A stretch of 16,293 nt of DNA from Thermoplasmatales archaeon UBA447 (GCA_002503205.1 DARE01000004.1:1-16293); one strand, 5' to 3'. Positions 6,734 through 14,447 are shown, counted from the first letter of the stretch. Made by a program: numbers and translations. The notes: a model not told the origin generated them from the sequence alone.

Positions 6734-8473
6734 ATGAAAACTGATGAGGTAGTTATAAGGGTCGGAGGTGCCGCTGGAGACGGTGTGCAATCAGCTGGCC
6801 TCATTATAGCAAAGACTTTTACGAGATTAGGGCTCCATGTGAATACCTACAATTATTATCAAAGCATCATAAGAGGAGGGCAAAGCTGGTATCAGATAAG
6901 GGCCAGTGACAAGAAAGTAAGGTCCCAGGGAGATGGACTTGATGTTTTAATAGCTTTGAACAAGGATGCCCTTGAAAGGCATACCAACCCATCAATAAAT
7001 GAAGGTGGGGCATCCCCACTGACAAAGGATGGAGTTGCCATTTTTGACAAGGGACTTACCAATTTCCAGAAATATGATCTTGACTACGTTGAGATGCCCC
7101 TTAATGAAATAGCATCAAAGCACAGCAAAAATGCCCTTATGAAGAACACAGTTGCAATAGGGGCAACCATGGCCTCTATAGGAATTGATTTTGAAACACT
7201 TGCGGGAGTCATAAGGGATCAGTTCGGAAACAAGGGAGAAGTTGCTGAACAGAACGTGAATGCTGCCAGAGAGGGTTATGAACACTACAAGGCAAATTTC
7301 AAGAAGCTTCCGATTAAACTTAAAACCTCAAACAAGAGATACTATCTTATGAGTGGGGGAGAGACACTGGGCCTTGGCGCTGTCAATGCAGGGCTCAAGA
7401 TGTATGTTGGATACCCCATGACCCCGGCATCATCAGCTCTTCACTATCTTGCATCACATCAGAAGGATTTCGGAATTTTTGTCAAGATCCCGGAAGATGA
7501 GATTTCTGCAATCAATATGGCCATAGGTGCAAACTTTGCAGGAGTCAGGGCAATGACTGGTTCATCAGGTGGAGGATTCTCATTGATGGTTGAAGCACTG
7601 GGTATGGCAGGAATGATGGAAGTGCCTCTTGTTGTGTATGAATCTCAGAGAGCAGGCCCCTCAACTGGCCTTCCTACAAAGACCGAGCAGGGAGATCTTA
7701 ACCTTGTTCTGGGGGCATCACAGGGTGACTTCCAGAGAATAGTCCTGGCACCCAGGAATGTTGAGGATGTATTCTACCTGACAAGGGAGGCATTCAATCT
7801 TGCTGAAAAGTATCAGACACCTGTTATTGTCATGTCGGACCTTTACGTTGCCGAACACTATGAAACAGTGGAAAACCTGGACCTTGATTTCAAAATTGAC
7901 AGGGGAAAGATCGCTGAACCTGGCATGAAGGACTACAAGAGATACGAATACACAAAGGACGGGATATCCTACAGGGCTTTCCCTGGAACTGCAGGACTGA
8001 CACATAACGAAGATTCAGATGAGCATAACGAGTACGGTGATGTTGTGAGCGATGCTGTCACCGATCCAACATTGAGAGTCGAATCAATGAAGAAGAGAAT
8101 GAAGAAGCTAGATGCATACATCAAGTCCATGCCACCAACGCCAACATACAGATACGAGGATGCAGAATATGCAGTAGTTCAGTGGGGAGGAACACAGGGA
8201 TCCGTTGAGGAGGCTGTGGATATACTCAGGGAAAGAGGCCATAAGGTAGGGGCGCTGGAGATTAACCGCCCGCATCCTCTGAACCCAGACATTGGAAAGC
8301 TTCTCTCAGGAAAGAAGAAGATTGTTGTTGTTGAAAACAACTATACAGGGCAGATGAACAAGCTTCTCAGGTCAGAATTTCTGGTCAAGACAGAACTTGT
8401 CACAAAGTATGACGGAGAGAGCTTCTATCCCGGTGCTCTCGCCGATGAGATAGAGGCAGTTTTGAAAAGGTGA
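6734..8473 (+). CDS. 2-oxoacid:ferredoxin oxidoreductase, alpha subunit (gamma-alpha fusion)
   Basis: This is the large subunit of a CoA-dependent enzyme that oxidatively decarboxylates 2-oxoacids (pyruvate, 2-oxoglutarate and others) to acyl-CoA and reduces ferredoxin. The 579 residues fuse a gamma domain (about 1-190; VRVGGAAGDGVQSAG at the start, IIRGGQSWY near 47-55) to an alpha pyrimidine-binding domain. The alpha domain carries Y227PMTPASS, the YPxTPxS motif typical of archaeal two-subunit enzymes, followed by the domain II/III segments. No ferredoxin-like cluster domain is present, as expected for this type. Substrate range cannot be read from the sequence; related archaeal enzymes are often broad. 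The beta subunit gene follows five bases later and the two form one operon. Confidence 0.92.
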   Translation: MKTDEVVIRVGGAAGDGVQSAGLIIAKTFTRLGLHVNTYNYYQSIIRGGQSWYQIRASDKKVRSQGDGLDVLIALNKDALERHTNPSINEGGASPLTKDGVAIFDKGLTNFQKYDLDYVEMPLNEIASKHSKNALMKNTVAIGATMASIGIDFETLAGVIRDQFGNKGEVAEQNVNAAREGYEHYKANFKKLPIKLKTSNKRYYLMSGGETLGLGAVNAGLKMYVGYPMTPASSALHYLASHQKDFGIFVKIPEDEISAINMAIGANFAGVRAMTGSSGGGFSLMVEALGMAGMMEVPLVVYESQRAGPSTGLPTKTEQGDLNLVLGASQGDFQRIVLAPRNVEDVFYLTREAFNLAEKYQTPVIVMSDLYVAEHYETVENLDLDFKIDRGKIAEPGMKDYKRYEYTKDGISYRAFPGTAGLTHNEDSDEHNEYGDVVSDAVTDPTLRVESMKKRMKKLDAYIKSMPPTPTYRYEDAEYAVVQWGGTQGSVEEAVDILRERGHKVGALEINRPHPLNPDIGKLLSGKKKIVVVENNYTGQMNKLLRSEFLVKTELVTKYDGESFYPGALADEIEAVLKR

Positions 8474-8474
8474 T
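8469..8474 (+). promoter_or_regulatory. Full GGTGAT Shine-Dalgarno of the beta subunit gene
   Basis: GGTGAT, the complement of the conserved archaeal 16S rRNA 3' end, overlaps the alpha subunit stop codon (8471-8473) and lies four bases before the beta subunit ATG at 8479. This fixes the start and couples translation of the two subunits. Confidence 0.7.
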
Positions 8475-8478
8475 TTAA

Positions 8479-9324
8479 ATGGTTACAATTGCGGATTATA
8501 AAGGAAAAGTAAAACCAGACTGGTGCCCTGGCTGCGGAAATTTTGCTCAGCTTTCGGCTATTAGCGGAGCCCTGGCGGACCTTGGAATAGAGCCAAAGGA
8601 TTCCGTGATCACATCAGGAATTGGATGTTCAAGCAATTTGCCGGAATTCATAAATCTTTACGGTTTCCACGGCCTTCATGGAAGGCTATTGCCTGTTGCG
8701 TCAGCAATAAAATGGGCAAATCCGAAGCTGACAGTAATAGGGTATGGCGGGGACGGAGACGGATTTTTTGAGGGGACGCAGCACTTCTACCATACTGCAA
8801 AGAGAAATGTGGACATAACATACATCGTGTCAGATAACCAGATATTCGGGCTTACAACTGGCCAGGCTTCTCCGACCACAGAACTGGGGATGAAGACGAA
8901 GTCAACCCCAGACGGAAACATAGAGAAGCCTCTTAACCCTCTGACAATTGCACTAACTGCTGGCGCCACCTTCGTTGCAAGGGCTTTCTCAGGAGACGCC
9001 CTTCATCTCAAAGAGGTAATAAAGAAGGGAATACAGCACAAAGGTTTCAGCTTCATTGATGTTTTCAGCCCCTGTGTTACATACAACAAGATCAACACAT
9101 ATGATTATTTCAGGAAGCGTGTATACAAACCAGACACTGACACTAAGGACTTCAATAAGGCATATTCACTGGCCCAAGAGTGGGGAGAGAAAATACCTAT
9201 TGGTGTCCTGTACGATGTGGAAGGTCCAAGCTATGAGACATCAGACCCTGTCATAGCGGGAAAAGCGCTCATAGATATCCCGCCAGTGAAACTCACAAAG
9301 GAACACCTGGCAGAGTTCCTTTAA
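8479..9324 (+). CDS. 2-oxoacid:ferredoxin oxidoreductase, beta subunit
   Basis: The beta subunit binds thiamine diphosphate and the single [4Fe-4S] cluster that passes electrons to ferredoxin. The 281-residue protein has the four cluster cysteines in the usual places: C16 and C19 in WCPGCGNF, C50 in GIGCSSN and C199 in FSPCVTYN. The diphosphate/Mg site is GDGDGFFEG (91-99) followed by VSDNQIFGLTTGQASPTT (117-134). The length and the absence of extra domains match the two-subunit archaeal enzyme. It pairs with the gamma-alpha chain immediately upstream. GIGCSSN and GLTTGQ lie in the region known to set pyruvate versus 2-oxoglutarate preference in Sulfolobus-type enzymes, but the preference cannot be called from here. 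Confidence 0.93.
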   Translation: MVTIADYKGKVKPDWCPGCGNFAQLSAISGALADLGIEPKDSVITSGIGCSSNLPEFINLYGFHGLHGRLLPVASAIKWANPKLTVIGYGGDGDGFFEGTQHFYHTAKRNVDITYIVSDNQIFGLTTGQASPTTELGMKTKSTPDGNIEKPLNPLTIALTAGATFVARAFSGDALHLKEVIKKGIQHKGFSFIDVFSPCVTYNKINTYDYFRKRVYKPDTDTKDFNKAYSLAQEWGEKIPIGVLYDVEGPSYETSDPVIAGKALIDIPPVKLTKEHLAEFL

Positions 9325-9368
9325 TTTTCCCAATTGTTTCCATATTTTCTATATTTGATTCTGCCCAA
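9325..9368 (+). terminator. T-rich terminator region after the oxidoreductase operon
   Basis: Directly after the beta subunit stop the + strand becomes pyrimidine- and T-rich, with several TTT and TTTT runs (for example 9328-9331 and 9344-9347) and no strong hairpin. This matches intrinsic archaeal termination at T tracts. The assignment rests on composition alone. Confidence 0.45.
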
Positions 9369-9800
9369 ATTTCTCCTGAAAACTTCCATTAAGACTAAGG
9401 ACTGGGGAAAATTGATCCAGCTTTACATTTTATTTCGAGTTTCAATTTAAAAACTCATCAATCAATGCCTCGCATAGTTAAGGAATGATTGGGCCATGAG
9501 TGATAGAATGAAATATTTCTAAACATGAAAGTAAGGTTTGTTTTGCACTGGCGCTAAATTTTTTTGGATATAATTTCATTTAATTTCTCACCTAAATAGG
9601 AATAGAGAAAGTCATGATTATTCAATAATTCCTCATAAGCCTTAGAGTTAAAATTTTCAGTGATCTGATTGATAAAAAACTGAGTGACTCCATCATTAAG
9701 CATCCTAAAAAGCACAAAATATGAAATGGGCACTTTATTCTTAAGATCTTATAAACTGAGAATTTCTAGAGACTTTGGGAGCCTTATACAGATTAAGGGA
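9369..9800. other. AT-rich intergenic region with little recognisable content
   Basis: Together with the flanking terminator and promoter this makes the longest gap in the window (516 bases). No tRNA, rRNA, CRISPR repeat or insertion sequence end is seen. It contains a 6-bp inverted repeat GAGTTT/AAACTC (9437-9456), an AAGATCTT palindrome (9743-9750), an extra TTATACA (9784-9790) repeated 28 bases later at the promoter, and a small minus-strand reading frame described separately. The stretch is clearly more AT-rich than the genes to its left. Confidence 0.6.
9554..9703 (-). CDS. Possible small protein or gene remnant, unknown function
   Basis: An uninterrupted 49-codon frame runs from ATG 9703 to TAG 9554-9556 on the minus strand. 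A GTG at 9733 in the same frame would make it 59 residues. The predicted peptide is hydrophilic, rich in Asn, Lys, Glu and Ile, with aromatic residues spaced as in amphipathic helices, and looks more protein-like than the other short frames in this gap. A TTTATAAG block lies upstream on the minus strand (9748-9755), but at an awkward distance from either start, and no Shine-Dalgarno is apparent. After the TAG the frame stays open for about 30 more codons, which could mean decay of a longer gene or chance. No family recognised. Confidence 0.25.
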   Translation of the reverse strand: MLNDGVTQFFINQITENFNSKAYEELLNNHDFLYSYLGEKLNEIISKKI

Positions 9801-9802
9801 GA

Positions 9803-9818
9803 ATGAAAACTTTATACA
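9803..9818 (+). promoter_or_regulatory. BRE/TATA promoter of the peptide transporter operon
   Basis: ATGAAAAC (9803-9810) is a purine-rich BRE-like block joined to TTTATACA (9811-9818). The TATA centre is about 27 bases before the ATG at 9841, predicting a leaderless transcript. The same ATGAAAA-TTT(T)A arrangement recurs before the solute-binding protein gene. Confidence 0.65.
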
Positions 9819-9840
9819 CCCAATTTGCAATCAGGTTTAG

Positions 9841-10872
9841 ATGGATGCTCGGTCTATTACATTCGTTATCAGGAGGGCCATTTATGCAGTTTTCACTTTA
9901 TTCATCCTTGTGGTCCTGATATTCAGCCTAATACACATTATAGCCCCAAATCCAATAGCGCTTGCAAAGATTTACAGCGGTTCCCCCCATGCAACCCGTT
10001 CACAGCTTCTGCCTATAATTAAGGAGTATGGACTGGACTTACCAGTTTATCTGCAGGTTTTGGATTATATGAAGCTGGTGTTTACAGGTAACTTCGGCAT
10101 TGACCCAATCAAGGACCAGCCTGTTATACACCTAATAGCCATTTACCTTCCCAGAACTCTGGAGTTCGTTCTGACTGGTATAATTTTATCAGTCATAATT
10201 GGTCTATTCACAGGTGCATATGCTGCCTCGAAGAGGAGGAAACCAGCTGACAGCACAGTGAAGGGAATATACCTCGCTACATGGGCAATGCCATCATTTC
10301 TTCTAGCTGCTGTTTTCCAGCTTTTTATTGCCTATGATTTGAAACTGCTACCTCCAGTTCATATGGTTAACCCAACTTTAAGTACTCCCCCTGATGTTCT
10401 TGCATTCCCACTTCTGAATGCCCTCTGGGCACATGACTGGACCTATGCAATAAGCCTGATTCATCATATGGTACTGCCTACAATTACTGTGGCTGTTATC
10501 TCCTTCGGAGTTATTACAAGGCTTACCAGGTCCACTATGCTTGATGTAATGGAAACCGATTACTTCAGGCTTACATTAATGAAAGGAATTGGCCGCAGGA
10601 AAGCAATTTATGGGGTAGCACTTCGTAACGCAGCAATACCGCTTGTAACTTATATTGTACTGGCTCTAGCATATTCTATGGCAGGAGCTGTAGTTATAGA
10701 AGATATATTCTCATATCATGGGATTGGTTATTATATTGTGCAGGCAGTTTATAATTTAGATTACACTGCTTTACTTGGAACTACCATAATTATTGCCCTG
10801 GCAATAATTATTGCCAATCTTATAGCTGATGTATTATATGGAGTACTTGATCCAAGGGTGAGACTTGAATGA
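9841..10872 (+). CDS. Dipeptide/oligopeptide ABC transporter permease (DppB/OppB type)
   Basis: First of two membrane subunits of a peptide importer. The 343-residue protein starts with a short cytoplasmic N-terminus and membrane helix at about 13-34, then has the large extracytoplasmic region and five further helices typical of DppB/OppB. The coupling loop that docks on the ATPase (about 241-272) reads RLTLMKGIGRRKAIYGVALR then NAAIPLVTY, keeping the central Gly and the NAxIP ending. The C-terminal VLYGVLDPRVRLE is also typical of this subunit. ATG 9841 is the natural start for the TATA box at 9811. The stop overlaps the next ATG (ATGA), so the two permeases are translationally coupled. Substrate is likely short peptides; sugars or nickel use related permeases, and the sequence does not decide. 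Confidence 0.9.
   Translation: MDARSITFVIRRAIYAVFTLFILVVLIFSLIHIIAPNPIALAKIYSGSPHATRSQLLPIIKEYGLDLPVYLQVLDYMKLVFTGNFGIDPIKDQPVIHLIAIYLPRTLEFVLTGIILSVIIGLFTGAYAASKRRKPADSTVKGIYLATWAMPSFLLAAVFQLFIAYDLKLLPPVHMVNPTLSTPPDVLAFPLLNALWAHDWTYAISLIHHMVLPTITVAVISFGVITRLTRSTMLDVMETDYFRLTLMKGIGRRKAIYGVALRNAAIPLVTYIVLALAYSMAGAVVIEDIFSYHGIGYYIVQAVYNLDYTALLGTTIIIALAIIIANLIADVLYGVLDPRVRLE
10786..10815. repeat. Perfect 12-bp inverted repeat with 2-nt loop inside the permease gene
   Basis: ATAATTATTGCC (10786-10797) is followed after CT by its exact reverse complement (10800-10811). The right arm also forms a 16-bp perfect palindrome (10800-10815), and the 12-mer recurs directly at 10804-10815. It lies about 55 bases before the next gene's start and encodes an Ile/Ala-rich membrane helix, which may explain it by codon repetition alone. 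Confidence 0.7.
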
Positions 10873-11804
10873 TTAATGAACCGTTAGTGGAGGAAGGTAT
10901 TGCAAACACCACTTCATCGAGAAATTCGAACAGGGGTTTGCAGTACATGCGTTTGTTAGTAAAGGATCCAGCTGCAATTATTGGGCTTGTAATTGTGTTC
11001 GTATTTCTCGGATGGGCCGTTGTCCAGGGCTTTCTAGAATTACTATATGGACAATCAGGTCCTGCAGTAGCTCTGCTTCCGCACAATCCTTTCACTTATA
11101 ATCTACAAATAAACCTTCACCCTCCTGATCATTCCTATATTTTTGGAACTAATACATATGGAGAGGATATACTGTCACGAATGCTTTACGCAATGCCAAG
11201 GGATGCTTTCATTTCGGTGCTGGTTGTCCTGTCAGGAGTGTTAATAGGTGGATTGATAGGGGTAATTTCAGGCTATCGTGGAAAGTTAACAGATGATATT
11301 GCAATGAGAGTAACTGATGCTTTTCTTTCTCTTCCTGCCCTTATACTAGTGATCGCCATATCAGTTCTCCTGGGTGAGACATTAACTGGTCTTATACTAG
11401 CCCTTGTAGTTGTTTGGTGGCCTATATATGCCAGATTCTTCAGGGCAGAAACACTCAAAATTAAGAATTTAGACTATGTGCAGGCATCAAAGCTTAACAA
11501 GGTATCATTCTTCAGGCTTTTCTTCAAGTATCTTTTCATTAATTCTATAGATCCAGTTATTGCATACGCTGCACTTGACTTTGGAAATGTCATTCTTACC
11601 TATTCAACGCTGGCCTTTCTGGGAATTGGGCTTGAGCCCCCTATACCTGAGCTTGGCTCAATGGCTTCAAGTGGTGTAGGGACCCTTCCAACTGGTTGGT
11701 GGTATGCAATTTTCCCTGGGCTTGCCATTCTAATAATTGTCATCGGATTCGTCCTTGTTGGGGACAGGATGCAGGATATCATCTCGAATAGAATCAACTA
11801 TTAG
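10869..11804 (+). CDS. Dipeptide/oligopeptide ABC transporter permease (DppC/OppC type)
   Basis: Second membrane subunit, 311 residues. It has an N-terminal cytoplasmic stretch, a first helix (about 37-60), the periplasmic-side FGTNTYGEDILSRMLYA block characteristic of DppC, and five more helices ending with the GDRMQDIISNR tail close to the DppC consensus GDxLRDxLDPR. The ATPase-docking loop (about 203-225) is divergent: the usual EAAxALG reads QASKLNK, so the conserved Gly is K211, and the usual LPN reads FIN. This may reflect co-adaptation with the ATPases. The ATG overlaps the previous stop by four bases. Confidence 0.9.
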   Translation: MINEPLVEEGIANTTSSRNSNRGLQYMRLLVKDPAAIIGLVIVFVFLGWAVVQGFLELLYGQSGPAVALLPHNPFTYNLQINLHPPDHSYIFGTNTYGEDILSRMLYAMPRDAFISVLVVLSGVLIGGLIGVISGYRGKLTDDIAMRVTDAFLSLPALILVIAISVLLGETLTGLILALVVVWWPIYARFFRAETLKIKNLDYVQASKLNKVSFFRLFFKYLFINSIDPVIAYAALDFGNVILTYSTLAFLGIGLEPPIPELGSMASSGVGTLPTGWWYAIFPGLAILIIVIGFVLVGDRMQDIISNRINY

Positions 11805-11813
11805 GTGTTAACT

Positions 11814-12779
11814 TTGTTACTTAGTATAAGAAATCTTGATGTATCGTATAATACAGTGGCAGGAACATACAAAGTCATAGACAGCCTGAATCTAGACATA
11901 GATAAGGGGGAGCTTATAGCCCTCGTGGGAGAGTCTGCATCTGGAAAGTCTACTCTGGGCCAGGTCATATCTAGAATGCTTCCTCCAGTAGGAAAGGCAA
12001 GAGGCCAAGTTTTGCTGGACGGAATGGATGTTCTTAAGATGTCTGAAAAGGAGGCAACGAATTTCAGAGGAACCTCTGTTTTCATGATATTCCAAAACCC
12101 TTTGAACAGCTTGAATCCTGTTAAAAGGGTGGGAGATCAGCTTTTAGAAGCTCTAAACGTGAGAAATGAGAGGTCTCACAGGAATTTATCCGATGAGGAA
12201 TCCAGAAGAGAAGTTTTAGAGGCACTTACAAGTGTGAGGCTCCCAGATCCGGAAAAGATTATGTCGCGTTATCCCCACGAACTCTCTGGTGGCCAGGTTC
12301 AGAGGGTAGTTATTTGCATGGCCCTGCTTCTTCAGCCTAAACTTCTGATAGCAGATGAGCCAACAACTGCTCTTGATGTCACTGTTCAGGCCCAGGTTGT
12401 CACTCTCCTAAAAGACCTTAGCAAAAAAACTGAGATGTCTATAATATTCATCACACATGATGTAGCCCTTGCCTATGTTCTTTCAGACAAGATGCTTGTA
12501 TTCTATGCAGGTAGGGTTATGGAAAAGGGAGAAACTTTGGATCTTGTAAAAAAGCCTATGCATCCATATACGGCTGGTCTGCTTGCCAGTATTCCTACTG
12601 GGCCAAAGAATAAAGGAAGGCTATATTCAATACCAGGGTCACCCCCTTCATATCTATCCCTACCAAAAGGATGCAAGTTCACGCCCAGATGCAAGTTTGC
12701 TTTTGAGAAGTGTTCAGGAAGTGAACCAAAAAGTGTAATGGCGTCAAACAGGGAGCTGAGGTGCTGGCTATATGAGTGA
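11814..12779 (+). CDS. Peptide ABC transporter ATPase (DppD/OppD type)
   Basis: One of two cytoplasmic ATPases driving peptide import. Counted from TTG 11814 it is 321 residues. Walker A GESASGKST is at about 39-47, the Q loop follows in FQNPLNSLNP, the signature is LSGGQVQRV, Walker B is LLIADEPTTALD, and the switch His is in ITHD. The C-terminal oligopeptide-type extension carries four Cys: GCKFTPRC, then EKC, then RCW. Start choice: GTG 11805 directly abuts the previous stop and has no upstream Shine-Dalgarno, whereas TTG 11814 is preceded at 6 bases by AGGTG (11803-11807), so TTG is preferred; GTG would add three residues. The end overlaps the second ATPase gene by eight bases. Confidence 0.9.
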   Translation: MLLSIRNLDVSYNTVAGTYKVIDSLNLDIDKGELIALVGESASGKSTLGQVISRMLPPVGKARGQVLLDGMDVLKMSEKEATNFRGTSVFMIFQNPLNSLNPVKRVGDQLLEALNVRNERSHRNLSDEESRREVLEALTSVRLPDPEKIMSRYPHELSGGQVQRVVICMALLLQPKLLIADEPTTALDVTVQAQVVTLLKDLSKKTEMSIIFITHDVALAYVLSDKMLVFYAGRVMEKGETLDLVKKPMHPYTAGLLASIPTGPKNKGRLYSIPGSPPSYLSLPKGCKFTPRCKFAFEKCSGSEPKSVMASNRELRCWLYE

Positions 12780-13779
12780 AGTATACAGGTTTGAGGATAT
12801 TCAAAAATACTATATTGCAGGAAAGCGAGGAATACTAGACGACCTTCTCAAGATCCCCAAAGTTTATGTGAAAGCACTGGACGGGGTATCGCTAAGTGTC
12901 CCTGCCGGAAAAGTCGTTGCAGTAGTAGGTGAAAGCGGATCAGGTAAAACCACACTAGGCAAAATTGCTGTAACTCTTGAGAAACAAACGGGTGGCAAAG
13001 TAATATTTAACGGAATAGAAGTGGGAAAGAATACCTATTGGGATGTTAGAAAACATGTTGATATGGTTTTTCAGAATCCTGCCACCTCTCTTAACCCAAA
13101 GATGAAGGTTAAAGACATTGTACAGGAATCAATTATGAATCTACCTGTTGAGGAAAAGAAGTCCTTCGAGGAGGAAGCGAAGTCTCGGGGAATTTCTATG
13201 GAAAAACTTCTGGTAGAGAAAGTCAAAGAATCAATTTCTCAGGTTGGTCTAATCTATGATGAGGTTAAGAATAAGCAGGCCAGGGAGCTCTCAGGAGGGC
13301 AGGTTCAGAGGGTCGCAATAGCAAGAAGCATCATTAAGCATCCTGATGTCCTTGTGCTGGATGAACCAACTTCAGCACTGGACGAATCAATACAGGCACA
13401 GGTTCTCAACATACTTGTGGATCTCCAGGAAAAATTGAAATTAACATATATATTTATAACACACAATATATTGGTTGCCAGATATATATCTGATTACATT
13501 ATCGTCTTATACGCAGGAAAAATAGTTGAGTATGGCCCATCAGAGGAGGTACTTACCAAACCCCTCCATCCATACACACAGTTGCTCCTCAGTTCTGTTC
13601 CTACTACAGAATCTAAGGATGTGAAACCTCCTGTGGGAGATGTACCCAGCCTTATTAACCTCCCTTCCGGATGCAGGTTCCATCCAAGGTGCCCCTTCGT
13701 AATGGAGAAGTGCAGATCAGTTGACCCGGAGTTAAGAACTCAAGGAGACTATCAGGTAGCCTGCTGGTTGTATGAATAA
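12772..13779 (+). CDS. Peptide ABC transporter ATPase (DppF/OppF type)
   Basis: The partner ATPase, 335 residues. Walker A GESGSGKTT is at 53-61, the Q loop in FQNPATSLNP, the signature LSGGQVQRVAI, Walker B VLVLDEPTSALD, and the switch His in ITHN. A charged insertion of about 30 residues (roughly 120-155) separates the Q loop from the signature helix, longer than in many bacterial homologues. The C-terminal extension has four Cys arranged as in the first ATPase: GCRFHPRC, EKC and ACW. ATG 12772 lies eight bases after GAGGTG (12758-12763), a strong ribosome binding site inside the previous gene. The stop overlaps the next gene by eight bases. Confidence 0.9.
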   Translation: MSEVYRFEDIQKYYIAGKRGILDDLLKIPKVYVKALDGVSLSVPAGKVVAVVGESGSGKTTLGKIAVTLEKQTGGKVIFNGIEVGKNTYWDVRKHVDMVFQNPATSLNPKMKVKDIVQESIMNLPVEEKKSFEEEAKSRGISMEKLLVEKVKESISQVGLIYDEVKNKQARELSGGQVQRVAIARSIIKHPDVLVLDEPTSALDESIQAQVLNILVDLQEKLKLTYIFITHNILVARYISDYIIVLYAGKIVEYGPSEEVLTKPLHPYTQLLLSSVPTTESKDVKPPVGDVPSLINLPSGCRFHPRCPFVMEKCRSVDPELRTQGDYQVACWLYE

Positions 13780-14197
13780 ACCAGGAATAGAGAAGACCAC
13801 AATTAAAAGTTTATTTGCACTGGCGGTATTTTCAGTAGTTCTGGAGATAAACTCCAGAACCATCTATAATTATCTAATATTTGTGGGCGTTTGGATTCTA
13901 CTTACTGCAATTTACGAGGCATACAAATATTCAACCAGGTTTGCTCTTTCAGACAATGGGCTGGAAATAAGGACACCTTTAAAATACAGAGTCATTCCAT
14001 ACAGCAAAATCAATGATGCTTTCCTGGTTTCAGGATTTCTCCAGAAGAGATTCAAACTCTCATCAGTCTATGTAGTCATGCAGAAAAACGCAGTAGGCTT
14101 GAGAGACTTAAGGGGAGGGGAGGGCATTCTTAACGATATTGAAGATCGCATTGGAAGGAAGAGAACAGAATTCAATAAAGAAGAAGATTCCAGATGA
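13772..14197 (+). CDS. Small membrane protein with bacterial PH-like (bPH2/DUF304-type) domain
   Basis: A 141-residue protein overlapping the second ATPase gene by eight bases, so very likely the last gene of the transporter operon. Two hydrophobic segments (about 11-27 and 35-52) form a helical hairpin. They are followed by a beta-rich domain (about 55-130) with the pattern of bPH2 domains: a hydrophobic strand, SDNGLEIRT, then VIPYSKINDAFLV and a final helix. The C-terminus is charged (Lys, Glu, Asp). Such YdbS-like proteins sit at the membrane with the PH-like domain in the cytoplasm; their roles are poorly defined. It is not a standard importer component. The domain call is from pattern only. 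ATG 13772 has no strong Shine-Dalgarno (AGGT at 13754 is distant), suggesting coupling. Confidence 0.65.
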   Translation: MNKPGIEKTTIKSLFALAVFSVVLEINSRTIYNYLIFVGVWILLTAIYEAYKYSTRFALSDNGLEIRTPLKYRVIPYSKINDAFLVSGFLQKRFKLSSVYVVMQKNAVGLRDLRGGEGILNDIEDRIGRKRTEFNKEEDSR

Positions 14198-14447
14198 TTA
14201 ACTCTTAATCAAGATCAAATTTACCATCCTTTCGCTGTTATATTGGTTTAAGTCATGAAATAAGGGAATTAAATTATTAAATGGCCAGAATTAATTACTA
14301 TACAAAGTAATAAAATAATAATAAATTCGAACTCTATAAATACTATCAGAAAGTGCTTGAGTTCATAAAGTAGTAAAGATTCATGAATTTTGAGATTGCA
14401 AATTTCCATTTTGCCGCATTGAAGTAAAACCCTTGAAACTCTGACTC
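14198..14447. other. AT-rich intergenic region between transporter operon and binding-protein gene
   Basis: About 250 very AT-rich bases with no reading frame of note on either strand. A 6-bp inverted repeat ATTACT/AGTAAT with a 6-base loop lies at 14294-14311. No convincing terminator hairpin or T tract follows the bPH2 gene, so some read-through into the next gene is possible. Confidence 0.6.

Noticed and set aside
9743..9750. AAGATCTT palindrome upstream of the transporter operon as a regulator site
   Set aside because: Only 8 bp, not repeated elsewhere in the gap, and about 60 bases upstream of the TATA box; no independent support.
9325..9840. Search for a tRNA, small RNA, insertion sequence or CRISPR array in the longest gap
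   Set aside because: No cloverleaf, no regularly spaced repeats, no terminal inverted repeats with target duplications, and no transposase motif could be found.
14294..14311. ATTACT/AGTAAT inverted repeat as a terminator or operator
   Set aside because: Six AT-rich pairs in a very AT-rich stretch occur easily by chance, no T tract follows, and it is about 175 bases from the next start.
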